A stretch of DNA of 32,658 nt from Bigelowiella natans CCMP2755 (taxonomy: Eukaryota; Cercozoa; Chlorarachniophyceae). Shown here piece by piece: positions 9,024 through 19,783 of this stretch. The DNA is taken from NCBI GenBank assembly GCA_000320545.1, contig ADNK01000613.1:1-32658 (forward strand), read 5' to 3'. The notes below the pieces were generated by a model. That model had not been told where the DNA came from. It saw only the letters and a program-made list of their open reading frames with translations, and searched no databases. Both the position numbers and the translations under genes were made by a program. Position 1 is the stretch's first letter. Each line of letters opens with the position of its first letter.

Positions 9024-10419
9024 ATGCAGGATCTTGTGGTAGGGTTTCGAGCCCGCATTTTCTTTTTCTCCATCCTCGCATGTAGCTTCAAGCTGGTAGT
9101 GACCTCGGAGGTAGACAAAGCCTCAATGTGGGACCAACTCAAGGAGCCCCCAGCGTCCAAAATGAAAGATGGGAGCGATTATGTGCACAAGATAGGGACT
9201 CATTATCACTTGAACATGGACCTCATGAGAAAATCACTAGAAGAAGGTCTCCTTCACTTTGCACCAAGGCTCTGAACGTAATCAATCTAAACTGGATCAC
9301 ATTAGGTGTAATTTCCTTACCATTGAACGATGGAAGCTTTGTGCGCTTCACGGTCAGAGATACCACAACCGAGGTTTGTCCCTTCTAATATTGATCTAGG
9401 GTCTTTTCCTCCCAGAATGCACCATTTTTCCTGCTAAATTCTCGTTGAATCACAATTCCTCAAGTTATTCTTTGAATGCGTAGATCATGCATCCAGATCT
9501 GGCCCGTAAATTCAGTGGCATTAAGACCTACCATATTAAGTCGCTTGATTCGCAAGTGGTGGCTAATGGGGATGTTTCCCTATCGATTAGCAATGGTTTC
9601 CACGCGCAAATCGTGTGCTATAAATGTGGCCATGTATACATCGACCCGCACTATGGATCTACTCGTTACTACACCTCGTACTCTGTGCATGAGAACTCAA
9701 AAAAATTTCAGAGTAAAATGCATCATTCTTGCCACAGTGGAATGGATGATGATAACGAAATCGAGAACCCAGACGGCACAGAATCAAAGCATCATCACCA
9801 TCACCATCACAGGCGTCATCATAGACAGCTTGTGGCACCACAAAACCTGGTCAGCCACATCCAAGTTCCCACCCAGTCGAACAATAGAATCTACCGCATT
9901 GCAATAGCCGCAAATGCTGACTATTGCAGATTTTTCGGGAATTCCGTTAACTCCTGCTTAGCCGCAGTGGTGACGTGCATGAATCGTGTGAGCGGTATCT
10001 ACAAGCGCGAGCTAGGAATTGGGCTGCAGTTGGTGGCTAATAGTGACCGACTGCTTTGCATCGACTGTCCACACATCTCTTTTTTCGGATCTGGACAAGA
10101 GGCCCTAGCGAATGACGCTAACGATGCGCTTCAGCAGGTAACAGGGTTCATCAATCGTCGCCTGAGCGGCAGCTCTGCTGACAGCACGGACTACGATATT
10201 GGGCACGTCCTTACCACGGCCCCGGGTGGAAAAGCAGCGAGAGGGGTCTGCAGCAACATTAACAAGGCGATTGGAACTACCGGAGCGCAAGATCCGCAAG
10301 GAGACGCATTTTGGGTGAGTTACGTCGCCCATGAGATAGGTCACCAGTTTGGCGCTCGCCACTCTTGGAACGGCAATCAAAAGTTCTGTCGCTTCTCCGA
10401 CTGGGACTCCAGCACCGCG

Positions 10420-10458
<39 letters not shown>

Positions 10459-11080
10459 CTTACTCTCCCTAATCTCACACAGTATTTGTTGGCACTATCT
10501 AATTGATGATATCGTTGGCCCCCCTTCCTTCTTTTCCCCCTTGCATGATGATTTTCTTGGGCGAAAAGGTATGAGCCTGGAAGTGGAAGCACGATCATGT
10601 CTTATGCCGGGATATGTAGTGACTCGGTGTTTCTAAGGGGTGACAACATCCAGCAGAACAGGTTGCTTGCTCATTCTAAGCCCGCCACTCTATAATTTCA
10701 CCGCCGCCGTTTTTCTCTCACCCGCTATGATGAATTTGTCTAACGCGCTCTACCCCATACCACCACCACACATGCACGCACAGCGATAGCTATTTTCACC
10801 TGGGAAATCTCGACGAGATCCAGACCTACATCGCTACGGACACAGTTGGCAGCTCGTGCGGCAATGTGATCTCCTCATCCAACAACATGCCCACCGTGAA
10901 CGTCTCAGCCTTTAATATCAACATCCCAAAGACACAGCCCTTCGTCCTCGTTCCAGGCCATGGTGCTGACGCCGATTCAGATACGCTGCTCTGGTCGTGG
11001 GAGCAGATTGACCTGGGTTTCGCTCAGGCGCCGCTCGCCTCGCCCATTTCTACCGGTGAGACGAAGAGAACTAAAATGCT

Positions 11081-11134
<54 letters not shown>

Positions 11135-11643
11135 CGTGTCGGTGATTTAGTGTAACGATCGTCGCATATGCTGGTGATCATAAAGTTCGGCGGATACGTG
11201 TTTCTTCTTCTTCCTCCTCCTCCTCTTCTTCTTCTCCTTCCTCAATTCACAAGGATATCAAGTACAATCTTATCCCCTCTCGTAGGTACGCCTCGATTCC
11301 GTAGCTATCCGCCAACCACAGCGAAGGAGCGTTTCTTCCCCAACTTCATTTGCTACCGCGACACATGTGACGATCTGATATGGGAGCAGCTACCCACTGC
11401 GGCGGGGACAATGAACTTTGCCGTGACAGTGCGTGACCACTTCAACCCGGCGTCGGACGTAGGGTATGGCTCCTGGGATGCTGACCGTATGCAGGTAGTA
11501 GGTGTCCTAAGAGAGACAGAGACGACAAGAAGAAAGAAAGATATGATGGGGATAATGCTGGTGATGCTGATGGTGATTATGCGTGAGATTCCGAATCGAG
11601 TTTGTGACTATACAGAGCAACCGATCTAAATACAACCACTATC

Positions 11644-11684
<41 letters not shown>

Positions 11685-14339
11685 CTCCCCCTCCTCTCGT
11701 CGCACACACACACACACACACGCACGCACGCACACACAGGTAAACGTCTACTCCGTTGGTCCTCTGGTGATAACGAACCCCACAATATCTACGGTCTGGG
11801 CCCAAAACGCTACGGCCACGGTGACGTGGAACGTGGCGGGGACGCAAGCCATCACCCCCTTCCTCTCCATAGAGCTCTCGGTGGATGACGGACTCAATTT
11901 TCCCTTTGTCATTGCAGCCAACGTCAGCAATGCGGGATCCGCTGTTGTCAACATCCCATGTGTGGGGAACGGAAGGTTCATCGAAGCCCGATTGATGGTC
12001 AAGTCCAAGGAAGCTGCAGGCGCCAACTACTGGTTGCTTTGTCTGTCGTTGTCGTGCTGCCGTGTCGAAAAATGAGAAAAGGAGGGTGGGGGGGTGGGGG
12101 ACGGGGGATGGAAACGAGGTGGGCTGATGCGATTCTATACATAGATGGATTATGGTATTTGTACAATGCCCAAATGAATGCTTATGGAACGGCAATCCAA
12201 CTCATGATCAGGTACGCGCTCTCTCCCAAGTTCCGACTCGGAGCCAATGGGGACTGCATCCCAGCTCAAACGCCGCCGCCTACCCCTCTCCCACCCTACA
12301 CCGGACAAACGCCAGTACCCACGCCAAGTCCCATATTCACGCCCACTTCCGCTCCCACGCGCGCCCCCACCCCCAAGACTGTGATTAAAGTCGAATTTAC
12401 CGCGCGGTTTGCAAACGTGCGCTATTCCTCCATTCATTCGAGCAACGCCGCAAATGCCGAATTCACAGCAAGCTGGAGGAAGGCTGTAACGGCAGCCTCC
12501 TCGGCCAGCTCCATCGACGAAGTTAGACTGAGGTAAGGGAGAAAGAGAGAAAGGAGAGGTTATGTGCGTCGTATGCGATGTTCTCTTGTCAATCAATGCT
12601 GATGGTGCTATCTTTCTCGTGAAGTAGCACATCTCCGCTACTAAATAACTATTACTACTCCTTCTTAAAACTGACAACAACAACAACTACTACTACTACT
12701 ACTACTACTACTACGATGACGACGACATTTGCCACCAGATACATCGAGCGGCTGCAATCCGGAAATGACCTCGGCATTCTGGTGGATGGCCATGTCGACT
12801 TCGATGCCGCAACGGAAGCAAATAAGGCTCCTCAGTTTGTGAGCAAGCTGAATGCGGGTGGCGGACAGGTGTTCAGCACCGCCAACGGCTTCGATACGAG
12901 TCAATATGGCGTGCCAACCATTTCGAACATCACCCAAGAATCACTGGACGCGCCTGGCAACCTGTGCGCAGCTGACAAAACATGCCACTTCATCGTTTGG
13001 GAAGCGTGGAACAGCGGCGAGTCAGCAATTGCAGTCTACGCTCAGGTGCTCTCCGTCTTCTTCATCGAACCATAATATACATTATATTACATGATTTTCG
13101 TCACCACGATCACAAGCATCATCACTGCAGCACTCCTCGCCCCTCAATCACCATGCATCATCATCCCCACAATCACCATTTGTAATTGGTTTTGTCGTCG
13201 CCCTCGTCCTCGTCCTCGTCCAGGTCGGAGACCAGATCATATTCTTTTGGAACGGGGATGAGAGCATCTACAGTGTGCAGACGCAGGCGGAATATGACAG
13301 CTGTGATTTCTCAAACGCGACCAAACTTTCAACACAGACAGACGAGAAAAGAAGCATGTACGGGCACCATATCAACGAGGATGTCTTGGGCAAGACGATA
13401 TACTTCGTCAGCGGAACATCGGCACAAGATCACATCTCCGCGACACTTTGCTCTCGTGGCCTCAAGGCAGCCGTACATGTGAGATTTGCACGACCAAAGA
13501 TCACGCTGACGAATTGACGATGATGATGATGATGATGATGATGGTCATGATGAGATTCCAAACCAAGGGTTTCGATGATGGCGAACACACGTACAAACAC
13601 AAGCATACAGTGAAAGAGAGAGATAGAGAGAGAAGAGAGAAGAAGGAGGGAAGAAAAACAAGAGCATCAATACTAAAAGCATTCATTCCGTTTGCATCTT
13701 GAGTAGGTTGAGGACAACCGACGATCGCGCACAACGTCGCTGCTAGACGACGAGAACTTGGCATTATTTCTCCTAGGGGCTTTTGCTGTCGGGGCGGTGC
13801 TTTTTGCGATCTACTGGAATTTCTGCCGCAATGCTTCTAAGGCAAAAATGGCAGAGTTCGACGAACATGAGCGCGGCGATGTCGCCTCCGTGCGCGACCT
13901 ACACAAGTTGGAAGCTGAAAACAGAACGAATGTCAACAAGTTCAACCCTACCAGAGGGTCATTCGCAAGATCCCCCCGGAACTCTTCACAACAACAGTCA
14001 CCGCTTGTGAGCCAGCAGAAACCCACGTTCGGAAAAGCTCAACGCCGCCAGACTCTGGACGAAAAAATGGCAGAGGAGTTGCGAAAGAGCGCTATATTGG
14101 AGGCGAACCAAGAGATGGAGGAGGAGGAGGAGGAAGAGGAGGGGGGGGGGGGGGGGGGCGCTTTTATGCCGAAGTTACAGAGGATTTCTACGCTTCCACC
14201 TGGCTGGACAGCCCATCACGACGGCGAAAATATTTATTACTATAACGAGAGAAGTGGGAAAAGTCAGTGGCACTTCCCAACTGCAACAGACAAAAAGTTT
14301 CTAGCTCGTCAACCCTCCGCTGTACACGTTTCCCTTTAG
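9024..14339 (+). CDS. Secreted/membrane reprolysin-like metalloprotease fused to SEA-like, cupredoxin-like, TM and WW modules (1200 aa)
   Basis: Eleven exons: 9024-9246, 9306-9373, 9484-10418, 10569-10661, 10790-11055, 11286-11494, 11740-12032, 12212-12532, 12739-13045, 13224-13478, 13707-14339. Every junction is GT-AG and phase-consistent. Order: signal peptide ~1-31 (hydrophobic IFFFSILACSFKLVV); propeptide with ISLPLNDGSFVRFTV and IMHPDLARKF; a seven-His run (200-206); catalytic domain ~232-450 with zinc site H380-E-I-G-H384-QFGAR-H390 and Met-turn STIMSYAG (M419), i.e. metzincin, M12B reprolysin-like; FRSYPPTTAKERFF and a beta-sandwich ~600-695, the layout of bacterial secreted reprolysins; Pro/Thr linker ~713-750; SEA-like segment ~752-860; cupredoxin-like domain ~890-990; membrane helix ~1008-1027 (LALFLLGAFAVGAVLFAIYW); cytosolic tail with poly-Glu/poly-Gly; WW domain ~1153-1181 (W1157, W1178). 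Probable role is an ectodomain protease with an intracellular protein-binding module. The catalytic half may be of bacterial origin (inference). Confidence 0.85.
10421..10455. repeat. (TA)n microsatellite abutting a donor site
   Basis: This TA tract begins directly after the donor GT at 10419-10420 of the protease intron 10419-10568, so the 5' splice site is embedded in the repeat edge. Confidence 0.85.
11093..11130. repeat. (AG)n microsatellite in protease intron
   Basis: AG dinucleotide run in the intron 11056-11285, about 40 bases after the donor. A (CTT)-rich pyrimidine stretch follows near 11201-11242, upstream of the acceptor. Confidence 0.9.
11647..11738. repeat. (CT)n then (CA)n tract forming the end of a protease intron
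   Basis: A CT run (about 11647-11681) and a CA run (about 11702-11738) sit in the intron 11495-11739. The acceptor AG is the last step of the CA run (CACACACAG), so the microsatellite supplies the polypyrimidine region and the splice site. Confidence 0.85.
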
Positions 14340-15328
14340 AATGATTTCAAAATTGCTATGCTGCAAGTAAGCGCAAATAACAGAGACTCTACTTTTTTGT
14401 ACCACCGCGGAATTCCAAATTCTATGTGTGCACATCTGGAAGATGCAAATCGAACTTGAAACGCGTGAGCTATTCATAGCGCTCCGAGCAAGAAAATGCA
14501 TTAAGACTACCTTCTATACCATACAAGTCTATCAATAGAATGGTGGCAATAAGAAGAAGAAATGAAGCGAATGAGCAATCAATGCAAGTGCATGTTTGTG
14601 TGTTTGTCATTGGTGCGCTTGTTTTTCTTTCCTACTTGATCCTCTCTCCTACTCACTCTCTCTCTCTCTCCCTCTCTCTCCCTCTTCTCTCTTTTTTCTT
14701 TCAAAGTGTGCTTGTATGCACACACACACACACACACGTGTGTTTGCCATCATCAAATCTCATTGCGAATGTGTTGGTGCTGTGATCGTTCGCCGAAGGC
14801 TAGCCACACGTACGTGAAATGCATGTGAAGCCTTGGACAGGCACATGCCAGCCATTGCTTGCCATTGTGATCACTTGTTTGCGTGCTTTGCTGCTCGCAC
14901 ACCTCATGCTATGTTGCAGCTAGTGAATGACATCGATCTAGGTAGCCATCATCTGTCTCTTTACCGATCCCATCTACTATACAACATTGAATGACGAAAC
15001 TGCAATTTGCATCTCTATACATTCGTAGTGTCAATCATCAACAGCTCCATGTACATTTGCACAGTAGCTGCATGGCATTGGGATGACAAGTGAAAAAGTG
15101 TAATTATTTCATTACATAATTTGCGTACATCGATCGTCGCACGCGGCCGCTATAATATTCTGATATTCAAAGAGCTACGTCTACTACACTCGCATCGCTG
15201 CTGAACAATGCGCAAGAAGGCGACAGAATACATATACGCATGTACTTCATTCCAGCCACTACACTCTTGAATGCACACATTTATGCGTGGTCAGGTTGTT
15301 GCATTCGAACATCAGCCGACAATACACA
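14340..15328. other. Intergenic region between convergent protease and PfkB genes
   Basis: Shared 3' flank of two tail-to-tail genes. It holds a (CT)n tract near 14655-14690, a (CA)n tract near 14719-14738, and GCATGC/AGCTAG-type words like those in 6880-9023. No exon or RNA gene is supported. Confidence 0.6.
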
Positions 15329-16267
15329 TTATTCATCCCCAATAGCGATATGCTGGAGAACAGAGTTTGAGGGCGCGGACTCCTCGCTGAGACAGTCACT
15401 ACACATGTAGCCCTGATGATAATGTAAGCGGATTATTATGTGTGTTTGTTGCGCTATCATGTATCGTTCATCATTCAAAAGCAAACCGCATGCACCTTGG
15501 CTGCTGTGTAGCCAACGCTCGACCATGCAATAGCACACTAACGAGCTGCACTCTTAAATTATTTACCCGGATATCATCGAGCGTCAGCGTCGCACTTGCG
15601 CCAAGTTTGGTGACCATTGCGCTCCCAACCGCGCAACCCATTTGCAGCGCCTTCCTGACATCCCCGCTCCGACTCCATTCGAACAGATATCCACCTGTGA
15701 ACGCGTCTCCTGCGCCTGGGTAAAAGCCGATAAAGAGTCTGCTCATCAAATGCTTCTTGCTGGTTTTTGGTGATATATGGCCAGCAATCTCCGTTTTTAT
15801 CTTTTTCGGAAGAAACGCGAGTCCGATATCAAATAGTATATTGATAATAGGAATAATAATAGTAATAATAATAGTAGTAGCGTTGATGCCTACCGGCGCT
15901 GCGGCTACTACCTGTTGTATCGAGGACCTCACTAACATTTTTTGCCTTGTGCCAATACCATCGCACCACGGGGCTGTTCTTCTTCTTCTTACTGTCCTCC
16001 TCAGAGCTATGGTACTCACGAATGGAAGCCACCGCACCTTTCGCGCCTATGGTGACCTATCGTTTTGCGAAGATTGATTATGGTGGGCTGATGATGATAT
16101 TTTTTTATATTCGTCACGGGAGGAATGACCGAATCGCGCGGTTGTGTGTATAAATATGGATTTCTTTTATTTATTTCTTAATTAGCAACTAGTTAGCGGT
16201 GCAGACGATGGCCATTTTGAGGCCCTGAGAGTGAAATTTCTCCAACGCATCCCCTAGCTTCGCTTGC

Positions 16268-16332
<65 letters not shown>

Positions 16333-16400
16333 ACGTGTTTACGTGCAGACAGAATAAGGATAACCCTGATGAAGAGAGTATCAGCAATAAGGCGAGACAG

Positions 16401-16439
<39 letters not shown>

Positions 16440-17109
16440 TACACACGCAACCTCGTAAGCTGGAAAGCTTCGTCCTCATTCATAATAAGATAATCGAGGT
16501 CATTGTAAAGATCGGCCAAGCCCCTCCATTCCTCCGATGCATCCCACTATTCCGACGCAGTACATGCCCATCATTCGTATCATTATCATAACAAACAGCA
16601 CAATAATGTCGTAGCCACCATTTCTCACTGCATACAACCCGCGTCGCTCTCGCTCTCTCTCTCTCTCTCTCTCCCTCTCTCTCTCTCTTCTCTACATCGT
16701 CGCTCCCCTCTCCCGCAGCCACCGCCGCCTCCTCTCTCCATCTTCCACCCACCCATACGTACTATGCGGTACCAACCAACCTGCGGGTTGCAGGAAACCG
16801 TGATGTTCTTCTTCTTCAACGCCGGCACGATCGAGCTTAGAGCGCTCCACATCTTCGGGAAATTGTAGTACCCAGCTATATGCACATGCGAAACCTAGGA
16901 GAAGAAGGAGGAGGAGGGGGAGGAAGAGGAGAGGGGGGAGGAATGGGATGATGGTGATACGGAAAAGAGGATGTATGTAGTAGAGCCCCCACCAGAACGG
17001 CTATAGACAAACAGACAGTATACTCGGAGAATTACTGCGCTTTATCAGTGTGTGGGGCGAGAGGTCATAACGGCAGTGGTGAGAGAAGAAGGCTGAGCTA
17101 AATCGTGGT

Positions 17110-17141
<32 letters not shown>

Positions 17142-18073
17142 ACTTGAAAATAGCGATGTTTGCCGTCGAGGATCTCTGCTATATGCACGCGAGAGCATCC
17201 ATACAGCGCAGGCACACGCACATGCACGCACGCGCACACTCACACACAAACAAACAAACACACACACACACATTCACACACGGATGGTTGTTACTCTTTG
17301 CAGCTGATCGATATCAAGGTCGTCCCCGTTGAATGCTGCCATCGCGCCTCTATACCTGAGGATAATTAGAAAATTAACGACGGTGAAGAAAAAGAAGAAG
17401 AGATCACACAATCACACAAAACTGCTTCGATGATCTTTTCTTTCTTTCCGCTGTCGTCATGAAACATAAAATTTCACATACTTTCTCCACATTCTTCGTG
17501 TGATCATTATTTGACATTGTTTTCACCGCTGCAACCACATCTACAACACCTGCCACTTACGTGATGAATGCGCGGTCCATTTTACCCTCCTCCCCCCCGG
17601 AGAAACACACACAGATACCCGTGCTTACGCGGCGAGCCGCCTCCTAAAGTGAGTATGTGAATATATATTTTAAAAAATGATTGTGTGTGTGTATGCATGT
17701 GTGTAATTCGAGAATTCATTTAAAGGAGTAACTGGACGCGTATCTAAAATGGATTGTGAAGGTGTATATCCACGTGTGACAGCCGATAAATGGATCAAGC
17801 TTCATCAAGTGTCCGTAGCTACTGCACAGGAAGAATATGATTCTGTCATTCCGCACCATTCCTCGATTGCTACCGCTGCTCTCACCTCAGTGTAAATAAG
17901 GCTGACTCTTGTGCCATGAACTCTGTTTCTGACTACGTCGCCGAATTTATCATAACCAATCAGCGAGTGGAGCTCCACGCTTCCGGATCCGCATGCCTGC
18001 TGCAGTCCTCCCAATATTAGGGCTGATGATGTTTTGGGCACTTCAGTGAACACATACGTATCTGCGTGCGCGC

Positions 18074-18109
<36 letters not shown>

Positions 18110-18647
18110 AGGTATGTATAAAGTAATACGTGCGCATATAAACATGTATCATGATGTGGTATGTGGCAGAAATTTTACCACTATTACTAGCTACCACCTG
18201 AGTTGAGTCCCCCCCCTCCGGGCATAAGTTTGATCGGTGATTGAGTAAGCTCATCCATTCCCCAATCCGGAAACTTCTTGATCCCGCCTAGCCAATAATT
18301 TCGTGTGAAAATGACAAAGCTCTGATGCTGTGCTTCTACGACATCATTATGCATTCAATGCTACATCAATTAAAGAAATGAACGGATAATCCTCACAACC
18401 TACAACGACGTCCATAAAAATATCTCCAATGATTCCTATACGCGGCTCGCCCTTTGTGACATCTGCTGTCTTCTTTTCCTCCTTGGAGATCCTATGATAA
18501 AGTGTTGCTTATTAGCACGCTCGTGTGAGGCAGAAACAAACAATTTGGAAACCTTGAGCTTCGTTTTTTATGCTGCTGGCGATAAAATCTCAATGTGAAC
18601 GTCGCTCCCACAAGGATACTTCCCAAAGCAACGACGACCTTCACCAT
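15329..18647 (-). CDS. PfkB-family carbohydrate/nucleoside kinase with N-terminal membrane anchor (397 aa)
   Basis: Twelve exons: 18647-18553, 18491-18400, 18287-18198, 18040-17886, 17643-17561, 17355-17295, 16894-16781, 16546-16452, 16267-16207, 16056-15912, 15715-15567, 15382-15329. All phases agree. The ATG (GCGAAAATGG) is followed by a hydrophobic helix, VVVALGSILVGATFTL, and a basic stretch RFYRQQHKKR, suggesting an N-terminal anchor or signal. The kinase fold starts at RIGIIGDIFMDVVV (~52-65), then FPDWGMDEL, a Gly-rich substrate loop PGGGGLNS (85-92), RAFITYRGAMAAF, HIAGYYNF, DYLIMNEDEA (N253), VTIGAKGAV and the signature DTTGAGDAFTGGYL with catalytic base D334. PfkB enzymes transfer phosphate from ATP to a sugar or nucleoside hydroxyl; I cannot name the substrate. 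The last exon is ambiguous: an acceptor four bases upstream gives a different 17-residue tail ending at 15333. Introns are rich in CA/TA repeats. Confidence 0.85.
16270..16437. repeat. Microsatellite-filled intron: (CA)n(TA)n ... (CA)n
   Basis: Within the PfkB intron 16268-16451 (184 nt) there is (CA)n at 16271-16300, (TA)n at about 16301-16329 and (CA)n at about 16402-16437. On the coding (minus) strand the intron ends in a (GT)n run that terminates GTGTGTAG, so the repeat forms the 3' splice site. Confidence 0.9.
17107..17280. repeat. (ATC)n and (CA)n repeats in PfkB intron
   Basis: An ATC trinucleotide run (about 17110-17140) and a CA-rich tract (about 17211-17280) lie in the intron 16895-17294. 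The CA tract stops about 15 bases from the donor of the exon at 17295. Confidence 0.85.
18076..18108. repeat. (GT)n microsatellite in PfkB intron
   Basis: GT dinucleotide run in the intron 18041-18197, near the acceptor of the exon beginning at 18040 on the minus strand, where it reads as (AC)n. Confidence 0.9.
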
Positions 18648-18981
18648 TTTCGCCCGCCAGCTGATTCTCTGAACGCAGTAGTAGCAAAGACACAATATCT
18701 GTTTGTCGCTCTCACTCAACATCGTTTCAGACGATGCAATGAATCTCTTTGAGAGTCATCTCCTCTTTACATCCTTTACCTTTCCTCCTGCGAGGTCCCT
18801 CTTGGAGCTAAGCCTGGCCGAGGGAGGGATAGGCCGGAAGAAGGGGTGGGAACTCCTAGAACCTGTGCAAAACACAGAACATTTTCGAGCTGAGACACAG
18901 TTTCTCATTGTCGCAGGACCAAAATTATTGAAAATCTTGGTACTAATTGGTGTTTGCGAAGTGGGAGGTTCTCTCCTGGAT

Positions 18982-19210
18982 CTAGTTTAATTTGTCGGCT
19001 TTGGTCTTCTGCGAGTACCACTCATCAAGCACCTGCTGCTGCTGTTTATCGTCGTTGCTAAATAAGAGCACGTATTCACTGCAGTTTTTACAGTTCGGCA
19101 TGAATCAATGTTTGTCGTAGATTGAAAAGGCACTCTCTCCGGCCGTCAGAAGGGGTTTGCGTAGGTTCCTCGATCTTCATCTGATGATCGAGTTGACCGC
19201 TGCTTTGCAT
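18982..19210 (-). CDS. Possible small two-exon gene (57 aa), function unknown
   Basis: On the minus strand an ATG at 19210 opens 25 codons (MQSSGQLDHQMKIEEPTQTP, then SDGRR). It splices at 19134/19078 (GAGA|GTGCC ... CTGCAG|T, a ~55 nt intron, compatible phase) into EYVLLFSNDDKQQQQVLDEW, then YSQKTKADKLN and TAG at 18982. An in-frame stop lies just upstream of the ATG. The second exon has the composition of a real helical, charged C-terminus, but I do not recognise the family. It could be the tail of a larger gene with exons in 19211-19660, or chance. It sits ~335 bp upstream of the PfkB start on the same strand, so the PfkB promoter would lie between. Confidence 0.25.
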
Positions 19211-19783
19211 TGCTTGCTATGTGCGGGAATGGAGAGGATTTTGGCCGGTCACCACCGCAGAATTCCAGAAGATTTCGAGTGCTATAGCAAATCTCTGCGC
19301 AAATAAATTCCCATATTATCTCCTAACGACGGGCCGCAAATGGCGGCCTTCCGGTGTTTTTCAACTGCATTTCTGCATGTTCGACGTTGCTTCATACGCC
19401 GAGCAATGACTGAATTTTGCAAGTGCTCAGGGTAGAAAAGGGACGTGGCGCTCCTTCTGCAGGATCAGCTTTCGAACAAAGCAGCGCTGCGGTACAACTT
19501 CAGCCTCCCTCCTCCCCGATAGAGTGGTAGGTAGCTGAGATTCTCAACGTAGCAGTTCGACATTCCTGGGCCCAGGTAGAAGGAAGCCCACGCTAACTCA
19601 GAATTCTTGGAGCTTGAGAGGACAAATTGACGAATTACTCGTGACATGTGTTCCATGATTTAGCTCTCGGTGCAAGTCTAATTTGTCTGCATGTTCGGAG
19701 GAAAAGGTGTCTGCAATCGCAATTCATGCAGTGATTTCTTCGATTTATTTACCTCGTTCAGCGAGGAACGCAGTTCCGAGATC
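19211..19783. other. Gap between possible small gene (-) and Sec14-GOLD gene (+)
   Basis: A minus-strand open frame (19465-19656) and several weak candidate exons are visible here but cannot be joined into one convincing model. The right end holds the 5' flank of the Sec14-GOLD gene, including an in-frame upstream ATG at 19691. Confidence 0.4.

Noticed and set aside
9024-9062. tRNA-like T-arm (GGTTTCGAGCCC)
   Set aside because: No acceptor stem, D-arm or anticodon arm can be placed upstream, and the bases are codons of the protease signal peptide.
9247-9305. Frameshift in the protease propeptide
   Set aside because: A 59-nt GT-AG intron with a CTAAACT-like branch site restores the expected EEGVISLPLNDG reading.
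16254-16519. Cys/Val- or Tyr/Ile-rich ORFs over CA/TA repeats (also near 434-772, 17001-17273, 20190-20450, 21309-21608)
   Set aside because: These are translations of dinucleotide microsatellites inside introns, not proteins.
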